This document shows positions 1 through 5,232 of a stretch of DNA of 5,232 nucleotides, in pieces. The notes under the pieces are model-generated. The model saw only the letters and a program-made list of their open reading frames with translations. It searched no databases and had not been told where the DNA came from. The position numbers and the translations under genes were made by a program. How positions within the stretch are numbered: position 1 is the stretch's first letter; the number at the start of each line of letters is the position of its first letter. Source of the stretch: Spirochaetales bacterium (GTDB lineage: Bacteria > Spirochaetota > Spirochaetia > ARS1246); NCBI GenBank assembly GCA_002688185.1, contig NZCE01000007.1, positions 8,568-13,799 of the forward strand, written 5' to 3'.

Positions 1-1592
1 CCTATCTCCCTTTGGGAATACGGGTAATCGAGAAACTCAAAGCTCTTATGAGACAGGAGATGGAGGGCATCGAAGGCCAAGAGGTGAGTGTTCCCCTGGT
101 GAATCCGTATGAAATTTGGAAACGGGGTGGTCGCGAGGGGTTGATTAACAAGGGGATGATTCGATTTCAGGACCGTTCCTGTAGGGATCTTGTCCTTGCA
201 CCGAGCCATGAGGAAGCCATGGTCGAGCTTGTACGAAAAAGCTTGAGGTCCTACCGTGATCTGCCCATTTTTTTATACCAGTTTCAAGGGAAATTCCGGG
301 ACGAAGACAAAACGCGCTCGGGTTTGATCCGGGCGCAGGAGTTCACCATGAAGGATGCGTATTCGTTCCATCGCACCTACCACGAGCTCAACAATTTTTT
401 TCCAAAGGTTTTTGCGGCCTATGAACGGATTTTTGCCCGTTGCGGTCTTTCCACAATATCAGCTGAAAGCGGGGTAGGCTTTATGGGTGGCGATAAGGCG
501 TATGAGTTTCACCTCCCCATGGATGGCGGGGGTAATACGGTTATTGTTTGCGATTCCTGCGGATATCGGGCAAATCGGGAGATTGCTAAATCAATTAAAG
601 AACCTAGAGAAGCCACGCCCCTGCCGGTCCGGGAATTGGAGACAGAGGGTTGTACGACTATGAGGCGTCTCGCCGCCCACCTCGATCTTCCCCTTTCAAA
701 TTTAGCAAAGGCAATTGTTTATGCCACGGAAAAGCGATTTATCATGGCCGTCGTCCGAGGGGATTTTGATATCTGCTATGATAAATTGACGGGATTGCTC
801 CAAGAACCCGGACTGCATATTGCGACGGATGATGAATTATCCAGACTGGAGCTTATCCGGGGCCATTTGTCGCCAATTGGAAGGGATGATTTGTTAGTGG
901 TCGCCGACGAGTCCGTGGTGAAAAGTGCAAACCTCGTATATGGATCAAATACTCAAGGGCGGCATTTCGCGAATATAAATCATGGCCGGGATTATACGGC
1001 CGACGTGGTTGGAGATATCGTGCAGGTGGGAGAGGGTCACAAATGCCTGCAATGCCACGCCCCTCTTCGGGAACTGAGGACCATGGAGCTTGGGAATATT
1101 TTCAAGCTCGCTGACTTCTATTCGCGGGCTATGGATCTCCATTTTCATGACGATGGAGGAAACGTAGTGTACCCGCAAATGGGTTCCTACGGGATCGGCC
1201 TTGGTCGGTTGCTGAGCGCCGTTGTTGAAAGCCACCACGATGATAGTGGCATTGCTTGGCCCACCCATCTTGCACCGTACACGGCATTCCTGATGGGAAT
1301 CGGCAAATCTTTGGCAGTCAAGAGAACCCTCGAGCGGCTTCACGAAGAAATGCCGAATGAAATACTGTTTGATGAAAGACATGAGTCTCCCGGGGTAAAG
1401 TTTAAAGACGCCGATCTTATCGGTGTACCCTTAAGGATACTAGTTACCGGCAAGCTGCTTGAAACCGGCAAAGCCGAGGTTTATACGCGTAAGACGCGCA
1501 CCGCTAGGGTTGTCGGGATAGAAAAGGTACCCGGAATCATCAGGGACTGCAGCGCGGGAAAGGCTTGGGATGGCACTAAGAATAAATCATGA
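1..1592 (+). CDS. proS: Prolyl-tRNA synthetase, bacterial type, 5' end cut by the window edge
   Basis: This class II aminoacyl-tRNA synthetase charges tRNA-Pro with proline in the cytoplasm. The reading frame is already open at base 3 with YLPLGIRV, which matches the conserved segment about 40 residues into bacterial ProRS, so the TTG at 12 is an internal Leu codon and the true start lies upstream. Counting that TTG codon as residue 1, motif 2 is seen at 95-120 (FRDE, then EFTMKDAYSFH), motif 3 at 391-399 (GSYGIGLGR, with the ATP-contacting Arg last), and the anticodon-binding domain at about 418-512 (FDERHESPGVKFKDADLIG). Between motifs 2 and 3, at about 195-355, is the insertion typical of bacterial ProRS; by family knowledge it hydrolyses Ala-tRNA-Pro. 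Two CxxC pairs (180/183 and 345/348) flank that insertion. The stop overlaps the next gene by 23 bases. Identification is firm; the missing N-terminus is an edge effect. Confidence 0.96.
   Translation, partial: YLPLGIRVIEKLKALMRQEMEGIEGQEVSVPLVNPYEIWKRGGREGLINKGMIRFQDRSCRDLVLAPSHEEAMVELVRKSLRSYRDLPIFLYQFQGKFRDEDKTRSGLIRAQEFTMKDAYSFHRTYHELNNFFPKVFAAYERIFARCGLSTISAESGVGFMGGDKAYEFHLPMDGGGNTVIVCDSCGYRANREIAKSIKEPREATPLPVRELETEGCTTMRRLAAHLDLPLSNLAKAIVYATEKRFIMAVVRGDFDICYDKLTGLLQEPGLHIATDDELSRLELIRGHLSPIGRDDLLVVADESVVKSANLVYGSNTQGRHFANINHGRDYTADVVGDIVQVGEGHKCLQCHAPLRELRTMELGNIFKLADFYSRAMDLHFHDDGGNVVYPQMGSYGIGLGRLLSAVVESHHDDSGIAWPTHLAPYTAFLMGIGKSLAVKRTLERLHEEMPNEILFDERHESPGVKFKDADLIGVPLRILVTGKLLETGKAEVYTRKTRTARVVGIEKVPGIIRDCSAGKAWDGTKNKS
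1556..1563 (+). promoter_or_regulatory. Ribosome binding site inside the end of proS
   Basis: GGGAAAGG lies six bases before the ATG at 1570, within the last codons of proS. It supports 1570 as the start of the downstream gene in preference to the in-frame ATG at 1618, and it implies translational coupling to proS. Confidence 0.55.
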
Positions 1593-2505
1593 AGTGATTG
1601 ACCAAATTATTTTTGGGATGGAGAACCAAGATCAGCAGTTTATGTTCGATATCGAGTCCGGAGAAGTAGTAACGATAGATCCGGTCGAGGGTGAAGTCGG
1701 GAAGGATCATGTGGACCTCCCTGATTGGAACTCGAGTATGGGATTTCAACTCATGGAGAAATTCGTTGCTAATCTTCGCAACCCAATCTATCGCGATATC
1801 CTGCGTGAGGCCCTCTCCAGCGGCAAGGGTGTATTTCGTAAATTCAAAAACTCCCTCAAAGGGCGGCCGGATATTGAACAGCTTTGGTTTCAGTTTAAAG
1901 AACGAGAGATGAAACGGTATGTCATAGAATGGTTTGAAACCATCCAGGAGGCAAAACATCTCGAGCAGGTACAGGTTGAGGAAGAGGAAACTGAGGAGTT
2001 AGTGTTAAGTGATTTTTCTGTGTATTTCACCGATGATGAAGACCAATCGGTGTACCGTGAATACGATAGAAAGGCTTTTGCCGAAAATTATCCCGATTTA
2101 CCGGCCAACGTTGTAAACGACTACTACTCGAGCATACGAATTGGTATAGAAACCATGCGCGTCGATATATTGCGCGCGGAGACTCCAGACGGTGACCTTG
2201 CGGCCTTTGTCTGGTTCCTCGAACACGGTGACAGTACCGGTGGGCCAAGCGAGGGGGGGGACGCCCGGTACGCGCGGATTATCCAACTCTATGTCTTGCC
2301 CGAATATCGTGGGCTTGGCCTGGCCCGAACCCTCCTTGAGTGTCTTCTCGAGGAGGCCAGTCAAAGAGGCATTGAATGGGTTTTTGCGGAGGCTCACGGA
2401 GAGGCGGTTGATTTTGGAGATACCCTCATAGCTGAAGGTTTCAGACGTAGCTCGGTTGGACTCGCCCTCGATTTGGACCGATGGAAACTGGATAATCTCT
2501 ACTAG
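1570..2505 (+). CDS. UPF0158-like domain fused to a GNAT N-acetyltransferase domain
   Basis: Two parts are visible in 311 residues. Residues 1-125 resemble UPF0158, a family of unknown function: a first helix (INHEVIDQIIFGMENQ), a strand with the ExGEVV element at 29-34, the PDW at 51-53, and a final WFQFKEREMKRYVIEWFE segment. Residues 130-146 form an acidic linker. Residues 147-300 look like a GNAT acetyltransferase: strand 4 and the acetyl-CoA pyrophosphate loop are at 236-252 (RIIQLYVLPEYRGLGLA, fitting R/Q-x-x-G-x-G/A), and a late GF at 290-291 is typical of the fold's end. The substrate cannot be read from sequence. The start at 1570 has a fair ribosome binding site and keeps the whole first helix; ATG 1618 would remove it. 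The gene overlaps proS by 23 bases, so co-translation is likely. A G8 run sits at 2253-2260. Domain calls were made by eye, with GNAT more certain than UPF0158. Confidence 0.85.
   Translation: MALRINHEVIDQIIFGMENQDQQFMFDIESGEVVTIDPVEGEVGKDHVDLPDWNSSMGFQLMEKFVANLRNPIYRDILREALSSGKGVFRKFKNSLKGRPDIEQLWFQFKEREMKRYVIEWFETIQEAKHLEQVQVEEEETEELVLSDFSVYFTDDEDQSVYREYDRKAFAENYPDLPANVVNDYYSSIRIGIETMRVDILRAETPDGDLAAFVWFLEHGDSTGGPSEGGDARYARIIQLYVLPEYRGLGLARTLLECLLEEASQRGIEWVFAEAHGEAVDFGDTLIAEGFRRSSVGLALDLDRWKLDNLY
2253..2260 (+). repeat. G8 homopolymer inside the GNAT domain
   Basis: Eight consecutive G fall in codons 228-231 (Glu-Gly-Gly-Asp), just before the acetyl-CoA loop. One added G would end translation at TGA 2337-2339, and one lost G at the stop ending at 2431. 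Either change would spare the UPF0158 part and remove the end of the GNAT domain. It may be a slippage site or merely a sequencing-error hotspot. Confidence 0.9.
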
Positions 2506-2517
2506 TCCACCTTAACT

Positions 2518-3057
2518 CTACTGCTGAATTTCGATGGGAATTGAGCAGAAATCCGCGATGTTCTGCGCATTTTCTTCTATATCATCTGTTGTACGAGTTC
2601 TACGGATCTCAATAGTTTGCGCCGTGCCCGATTTTGTCATCAGCCCGAACGAGATAACTGATTTCATTTTCGCTCTGTGATTGAGTTTGGTGTCGTAATC
2701 GACTTTTCTACTATCTTGGTCGAGAATGGATTCTCGTGACGCGCCCGATGTATAGGAAAGGATAAAGCTCTCCACATCCGACATATTTAATTTTTTGCTG
2801 CGATAGGGAAAGAGGAGCCCTGATTGATGTTCTATCACCCCGGTCGCTCTGTTGAAGCTCCACTGTTCTTTGTACAGTCCTGCAAGCACGGAAAAAGCCG
2901 TGAGGATCAAGGCCATCGTCGAGGAAGAGCCGGTTGAGACCATGCTGGCTACCAAAAAGATCACAATTGCGAGAAACATGATCCTGAATCCTATGGGCAG
3001 ATGAAGCTCAATCTCATTGTCATTTTTTTTTCGCAACGCCAGGTATAGTCTGAACAT
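2518..3057 (-). CDS. Small membrane protein of unknown function, two predicted transmembrane helices
   Basis: I do not recognise this 179-residue protein. After a short basic N-terminus (residues 1-20), hydrophobic segments at about 22-42 (IGFRIMFLAIVIFLVASMVS) and 47-62 (TMALILTAFSVLAGLY) form a likely helical hairpin. The remainder, 63-179, is polar and strand-rich (WSFNRATGVIEHQSGLLFPYRSKKL), ending in a helix at about 157-170. Two N-terminal helices followed by a small beta domain recall bacterial PH-like proteins such as the YcxB and YdbS types; this is a weak resemblance. The ATG at 3057 is chosen because GAGAGG lies six bases upstream; the frame stays open to a GTG at 3114, which would add 19 residues reaching toward the promoter. 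A run of nine A sits in codons 9-12. The gene is convergent with the GNAT gene and divergent from the binding-protein gene, so it is probably transcribed alone. Confidence 0.75.
   Translation of the reverse strand: MFRLYLALRKKNDNEIELHLPIGFRIMFLAIVIFLVASMVSTGSSSTMALILTAFSVLAGLYKEQWSFNRATGVIEHQSGLLFPYRSKKLNMSDVESFILSYTSGASRESILDQDSRKVDYDTKLNHRAKMKSVISFGLMTKSGTAQTIEIRRTRTTDDIEENAQNIADFCSIPIEIQQ
2521..2548. repeat. Imperfect inverted repeat at the convergent gene junction
   Basis: CTGCTgAATT (2521-2530) is the inverse of AATTgAGCAG (2539-2548), with one G/G mismatch and an eight-base loop. It covers the last codons of the minus-strand gene, next to the 12-base gap between the two convergent stops. 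Neither side carries a T tract, so it is at best a weak, unconventional terminator for the plus-strand operon, and it may be chance. Confidence 0.3.
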
Positions 3058-3063
3058 GTATAT

Positions 3064-3069
3064 CCTCTC
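3064..3069 (-). promoter_or_regulatory. Ribosome binding site deciding the start of the membrane protein
   Basis: On the minus strand GAGAGG precedes the ATG at 3057 by six bases. Nothing comparable precedes the GTG at 3114, so the shorter 179-residue form is preferred. Confidence 0.6.
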
Positions 3070-3095
3070 GGCCACTGTGATAGAAAATCGGCAAT

Positions 3096-3125
3096 TTGAC
3101 AACCGCCGGAACACTCTAGTATAGT
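3096..3125 (+). promoter_or_regulatory. Sigma-70 type promoter of the solute-binding protein gene
   Basis: A perfect -35 TTGACA (3096-3101) and a -10 TATAGT (3120-3125) are separated by 18 bases. Transcription would begin near 3132, leaving a leader of about 29 bases with the GGAGG ribosome site. This is strong by housekeeping-sigma consensus and fits an abundant periplasmic protein. Confidence 0.75.
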
Positions 3126-3134
3126 GCTATATTA
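3117..3134. repeat. Imperfect palindrome over the -10 element
   Basis: The core TATAG-TG-CTATA (3120-3131) is a perfect inverted repeat, and outer TA/TA pairs extend it past one mismatch to 3117-3134. It overlaps the -10 of the plus-strand promoter. It could be a repressor operator, or simply a symmetric promoter core that also serves the opposite strand. Confidence 0.45.
3118..3123 (-). promoter_or_regulatory. Possible minus-strand -10 element of the membrane protein gene
   Basis: Read on the minus strand this is TATACT, five of six matches to TATAAT, and it overlaps the plus-strand -10. It would start transcription near 3111 and give a leader of about 54 bases before the ATG at 3057. No convincing -35 lies at the right distance, so this is tentative. 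Confidence 0.35.
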
Positions 3135-3147
3135 ACACATTTATATC

Positions 3148-3152
3148 GGAGG
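3148..3152 (+). promoter_or_regulatory. Ribosome binding site of the solute-binding protein gene
   Basis: GGAGG lies eight bases before the ATG at 3161. It is a strong Shine-Dalgarno match that fixes the start and leaves a complete signal peptide. Confidence 0.8.
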
Positions 3153-3160
3153 TTCGTTTC

Positions 3161-4948
3161 ATGAAAAAAACATTCACGTTCGGTCTCACCCTCTTTCTGG
3201 CGGTTTCACTCGCACCGCTGTTTGCGGGTCCCGGTGAGGAAGTAGTTGTAGAGGAAGCCACCGCTTCTCAGTTTGAGGGGATGGTGGACATTGAGTACAC
3301 GGGGTATGAGGCAGGAAAAAAAGGCGGTCGTTTTGTCTTTTCTGGTTTTAATGATCCAAAGACGTTCAACCTGATAGTCGCGGATGAGACGTCGAGTACT
3401 GCCATTATTAATCGCATGTACGGCGCTCTTGTACGGAGAAACCAGATGACCCTGGAGTGGGAACCGTGGTTGGCCGAGAGTTGGACCATCTCGCAGGATC
3501 AGAAAATTATCACGTACAAGCTCCGGGACAACCTGAAATGGTCCGACGGCACGCCGCTGACCGCAGAGGATTTTGCTTATTCAAAGGAAGTCTCGTTTAT
3601 GGAGGGGGTGCAGGGCAGCACATCGGATGCGTATTATGTCGGTGAAGAAATAGCCGACGTCATTGCCGTGGATTCGCAGACGGTGAGACTCGTGCTACCG
3701 GAAGTGTACGCCGGTGCGTTCAACATGTCGACTTTCCAGCCTGTGCCGAAACATATTGTAAAGCCGATAATCGACGAAGGGGGAATCGAAGAGTTTAACG
3801 CATTCTGGGGAGTTGACAGTGATGTCACGCAGATCGTCGGGTGCGGTCCTTTTCTCCTCAAGGAGTATGTTTCCAGCCAGAAGATAGTGATGACTCCCAA
3901 TCCAAATTACTACGAGAAAGATGAAAACGGTGTTCAGCTTCCATACATCGACGAGTTTGTAATATTGATTGTAGAGGACCAGGACACCCAGCTCGAGAAA
4001 TTTCTCTCCGGCGAGCTCGATTTCTACGGTCTCAGAGGAGAGGACTACGCCGTACTCCTTGACGAAAAAGAGGCCCTCGATTTCGAGCTATATAACGTGG
4101 GACCCGCCACGGGAACCAATTTTATCACGTTTAACCAGAACCCAATCGAAGGCGAAGAGGATGCGGGCATATCCGGTCCAAAGCTCGAGTGGCTATCAAA
4201 TCAGAAATTTCGCCGCTCAATCGCCCATCTTATTGACCGTGAGACAATTATCAACAACGTTGCCTACGGTTTCGGGTATCCTCAGTATTCGTTTATCCCA
4301 AGGTTTTCACCGTACTATTGGGACGGTGTGGATGATGCGGCGTTCAAATACGATCCTGAGACCGCAAAGCAGCTCCTTGACGAGATCGATTACAAGGACA
4401 GAGATGGTGACGGTTTCCGTGAAGATCCCAGCGGCAATAAAATTGCCCTGGTTCTCAATACGAACAGCGGCAACTCAACACGGGAAGCCATCGGTGAAAT
4501 GATAGCCCAAGAAGCAAAAAAGATCGGCATAGACATCACCTTCAAGCCTGAAGATTTCAACTCGCTGGTGACAAAGCTGGTGTCAACCTACGATTGGGAG
4601 CTGATTATCATCGGGCTTACCGGTTCCATAGACCCGGTGAGCGGCTCTAACGTTTATCCGTCTCGTGGGAACTTGCACATGATCGAGCCCAACCAAGACT
4701 CTCCCCGGCGGGAGTGGGAATCCTATGTGGATGCTGCCTGGGATGAGGCAAATCTAACCCTCGATGAAGATCAGAGAAAAAGCGGCTTCGAAAAGATCCA
4801 GAGGACGTGGATGGAGCAAATCCCGTGGGCGTATACCGTAAATCTCGCGACCATGCATGCATATAAAACCAACTGGGGCAATATCTTCCCGCATCCCGTC
4901 AACGGCTATTCTTGGGACGGTATTATTCATAGAATCTACGTCAAATAG
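3161..4948 (+). CDS. Exported ABC-transporter substrate-binding protein, SBP_bac_5 (peptide/nickel) family
   Basis: This 595-residue protein should bind a peptide-like solute in the periplasm and hand it to an ABC permease. Residues 1-22 form a Sec signal peptide (MKKT, then a hydrophobic core, then APLFA), with likely cleavage before GPGEE. No cysteine follows the core, so it is not a lipoprotein. The family signature is at 104-141: LAESW, then D113, LRDNLKWSDGTP and LTAEDFAYS. Other family segments are VGCGPFLLKEY (227-236; usually GTGPF, here with the protein's only Cys), PNPNYY (247-251), FRRSIAHLIDRETI (350-363) and YDPETAKQLL (397-406). An acidic DRDGDG loop is at 413-418. The length is somewhat above the usual 500-560 of the family. 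A strong promoter and ribosome site precede it and a hairpin follows. No permease or ATPase gene is visible, so ligand and partner are unknown; oligopeptide, dipeptide, nickel and oligosaccharide binders all share this fold. Confidence 0.95.
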   Translation: MKKTFTFGLTLFLAVSLAPLFAGPGEEVVVEEATASQFEGMVDIEYTGYEAGKKGGRFVFSGFNDPKTFNLIVADETSSTAIINRMYGALVRRNQMTLEWEPWLAESWTISQDQKIITYKLRDNLKWSDGTPLTAEDFAYSKEVSFMEGVQGSTSDAYYVGEEIADVIAVDSQTVRLVLPEVYAGAFNMSTFQPVPKHIVKPIIDEGGIEEFNAFWGVDSDVTQIVGCGPFLLKEYVSSQKIVMTPNPNYYEKDENGVQLPYIDEFVILIVEDQDTQLEKFLSGELDFYGLRGEDYAVLLDEKEALDFELYNVGPATGTNFITFNQNPIEGEEDAGISGPKLEWLSNQKFRRSIAHLIDRETIINNVAYGFGYPQYSFIPRFSPYYWDGVDDAAFKYDPETAKQLLDEIDYKDRDGDGFREDPSGNKIALVLNTNSGNSTREAIGEMIAQEAKKIGIDITFKPEDFNSLVTKLVSTYDWELIIIGLTGSIDPVSGSNVYPSRGNLHMIEPNQDSPRREWESYVDAAWDEANLTLDEDQRKSGFEKIQRTWMEQIPWAYTVNLATMHAYKTNWGNIFPHPVNGYSWDGIIHRIYVK

Positions 4949-4972
4949 ATCCTTTATTCTGATGCGAATCTT

Positions 4973-5020
4973 GCCGGTCTTCCGCCGCGACACTATGGGC
5001 GGAGGGCTGGTTTCATTTTA
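4973..5020 (+). terminator. Hairpin with T-rich tail after the binding-protein gene
   Basis: The stem pairs 4973-4986 with 4998-5011. The six inner pairs are perfect (TCCGCC with GGCGGA); the outer part is continuous but includes four G/T wobbles. The loop is 11 bases. TTTCATTTTA follows immediately, an imperfect T tract. This fits a factor-independent terminator, probably leaky. Since the next gene starts only 22 bases after the tail, the element may act as an attenuator, ending most transcripts and letting some pass. Pairing was done by hand and no folding energy was computed. Confidence 0.6.
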
Positions 5021-5031
5021 CGATACCTTTC

Positions 5032-5037
5032 AGGAAG
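5032..5037 (+). promoter_or_regulatory. Ribosome binding site of the partial membrane protein gene
   Basis: AGGAAG lies four bases before the ATG at 5042; its AGGA core is six bases away. It supports 5042 as a genuine start. Confidence 0.5.
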
Positions 5038-5041
5038 CTCG

Positions 5042-5232
5042 ATGAACGATCAGAAACGTTTGGCGGTCCGCATTACCGGTATCGTTGACATTCTTTTTAT
5101 TACCGTTCTAATTTTACGTGGCTGGTCGTGGTTTGGCACTATTGTGCTGGTAGAGGCGGTGATGTGGATTGTGAGGCTTATCTGGATCAGCCCGGTACTC
5201 TTAATGTTCATCTTGAGACGGCTTCTCCACAT
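5042..5232 (+). CDS. Start of a small hydrophobic protein of unknown function, 3' end cut by the window
   Basis: The frame is open from ATG 5042 to the window end: 63 complete codons with no stop. The product begins MNDQKRLAVR, a short charged head, followed by hydrophobic stretches at about 11-25 (ITGIVDILFITVLIL) and 31-58 (WFGTIVLVEAVMWIV through the WISPVLLMFIL segment), then RRLL. It is therefore a likely inner-membrane protein. It does not resemble the N-terminus of DppB/OppB-type permeases, which begin close to an RRLL motif and a long first helix, so I do not call it the transporter partner of the preceding binding protein. Its ribosome site and the absence of any better minus-strand candidate support it as real. 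It lies just past a probable terminator with no clear promoter between, so it may depend on read-through. Family unknown. Confidence 0.6.
   Translation, partial: MNDQKRLAVRITGIVDILFITVLILRGWSWFGTIVLVEAVMWIVRLIWISPVLLMFILRRLLH

Noticed and set aside
945..1382. 145-codon open frame on the minus strand inside proS
   Set aside because: It lies wholly opposite a conserved synthetase sequence, has no recognisable domain or ribosome site, and its length is expected by chance opposite a coding frame.
1618..2505. Alternative start at ATG 1618 for the UPF0158-GNAT gene
   Set aside because: It would avoid the overlap with proS but would remove the first helix that matches the N-terminal family pattern, and the ribosome site fits 1570.
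2887..2902. CACGG and CCGTG inverted repeat with an A-rich loop
   Set aside because: A five-base stem inside a coding region, without a T tract, is expected by chance.
3076..3080. TGTGA, a possible half-site for a CRP-like regulator
   Set aside because: The matching second half (TCACA) is missing at the right spacing.
3058..3114. 19-residue N-terminal extension of the minus-strand membrane protein from a GTG at 3114
   Set aside because: No ribosome site precedes it, it reaches into the promoter region, and the ATG at 3057 has a good ribosome site.
4059..4502. 147-codon open frame on the plus strand inside the binding-protein gene
   Set aside because: It is out of frame with a clearly conserved protein, and its product is low-complexity (many Ser, Arg and Thr) with no motif.
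4971..4999. Possible promoter TTGCCG, 17 bases, TATGGG before the gene at 5042
   Set aside because: The -10 is poor and the element coincides with the hairpin stem.
4962..5045. 27-codon frame from ATG 4962 ending in an ATGA overlap with the gene at 5042
   Set aside because: It could be a coupling leader peptide, but it has no ribosome site and its body is the terminator hairpin; the overlap is best seen as chance.

Overview
This window is an ordinary stretch of bacterial chromosome. It holds five protein genes and no sign of mobile DNA, CRISPR arrays or RNA genes. A spirochaete-like bacterium is my best guess, and it is only an inference. It rests on a divergent bacterial-type prolyl-tRNA synthetase, an adjoining UPF0158-type protein, and a long family-5 periplasmic binding protein that has a plain signal peptide instead of a lipobox. 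No ribosomal RNA or other firm marker is present to settle it.

Layout: (1) positions 1-1592, + strand, the 3' nine-tenths of proS (prolyl-tRNA synthetase), with its first 40 or so codons outside the window. (2) 1570-2505, + strand, overlapping the end of proS by 23 bases: a 311-residue protein that looks like a UPF0158 domain joined to a GNAT acetyltransferase domain. It carries a run of eight G inside the GNAT part. (3) 2518-3057, - strand, convergent with gene 2 across a 12-base gap: a small two-helix membrane protein of unknown function. (4) A 103-base divergent intergenic region with a near-consensus sigma-70 promoter for gene 5; its -10 element lies in an imperfect palindrome. (5) 3161-4948, + strand: an exported peptide/nickel-type (SBP_bac_5) solute-binding protein, followed by a GC-rich hairpin and T-rich tract at 4973-5020. 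(6) 5042 to the window end, + strand: the start of a small hydrophobic protein, unidentified.

Genes 1 and 2 look like one translationally coupled operon. The binding protein would deliver an oligopeptide-like ligand to an ABC permease that is not encoded in this window. I found no clear new multi-gene system. The observations most worth a second look are the UPF0158-GNAT fusion coupled to proS, its G8 tract, and the symmetric divergent promoter.
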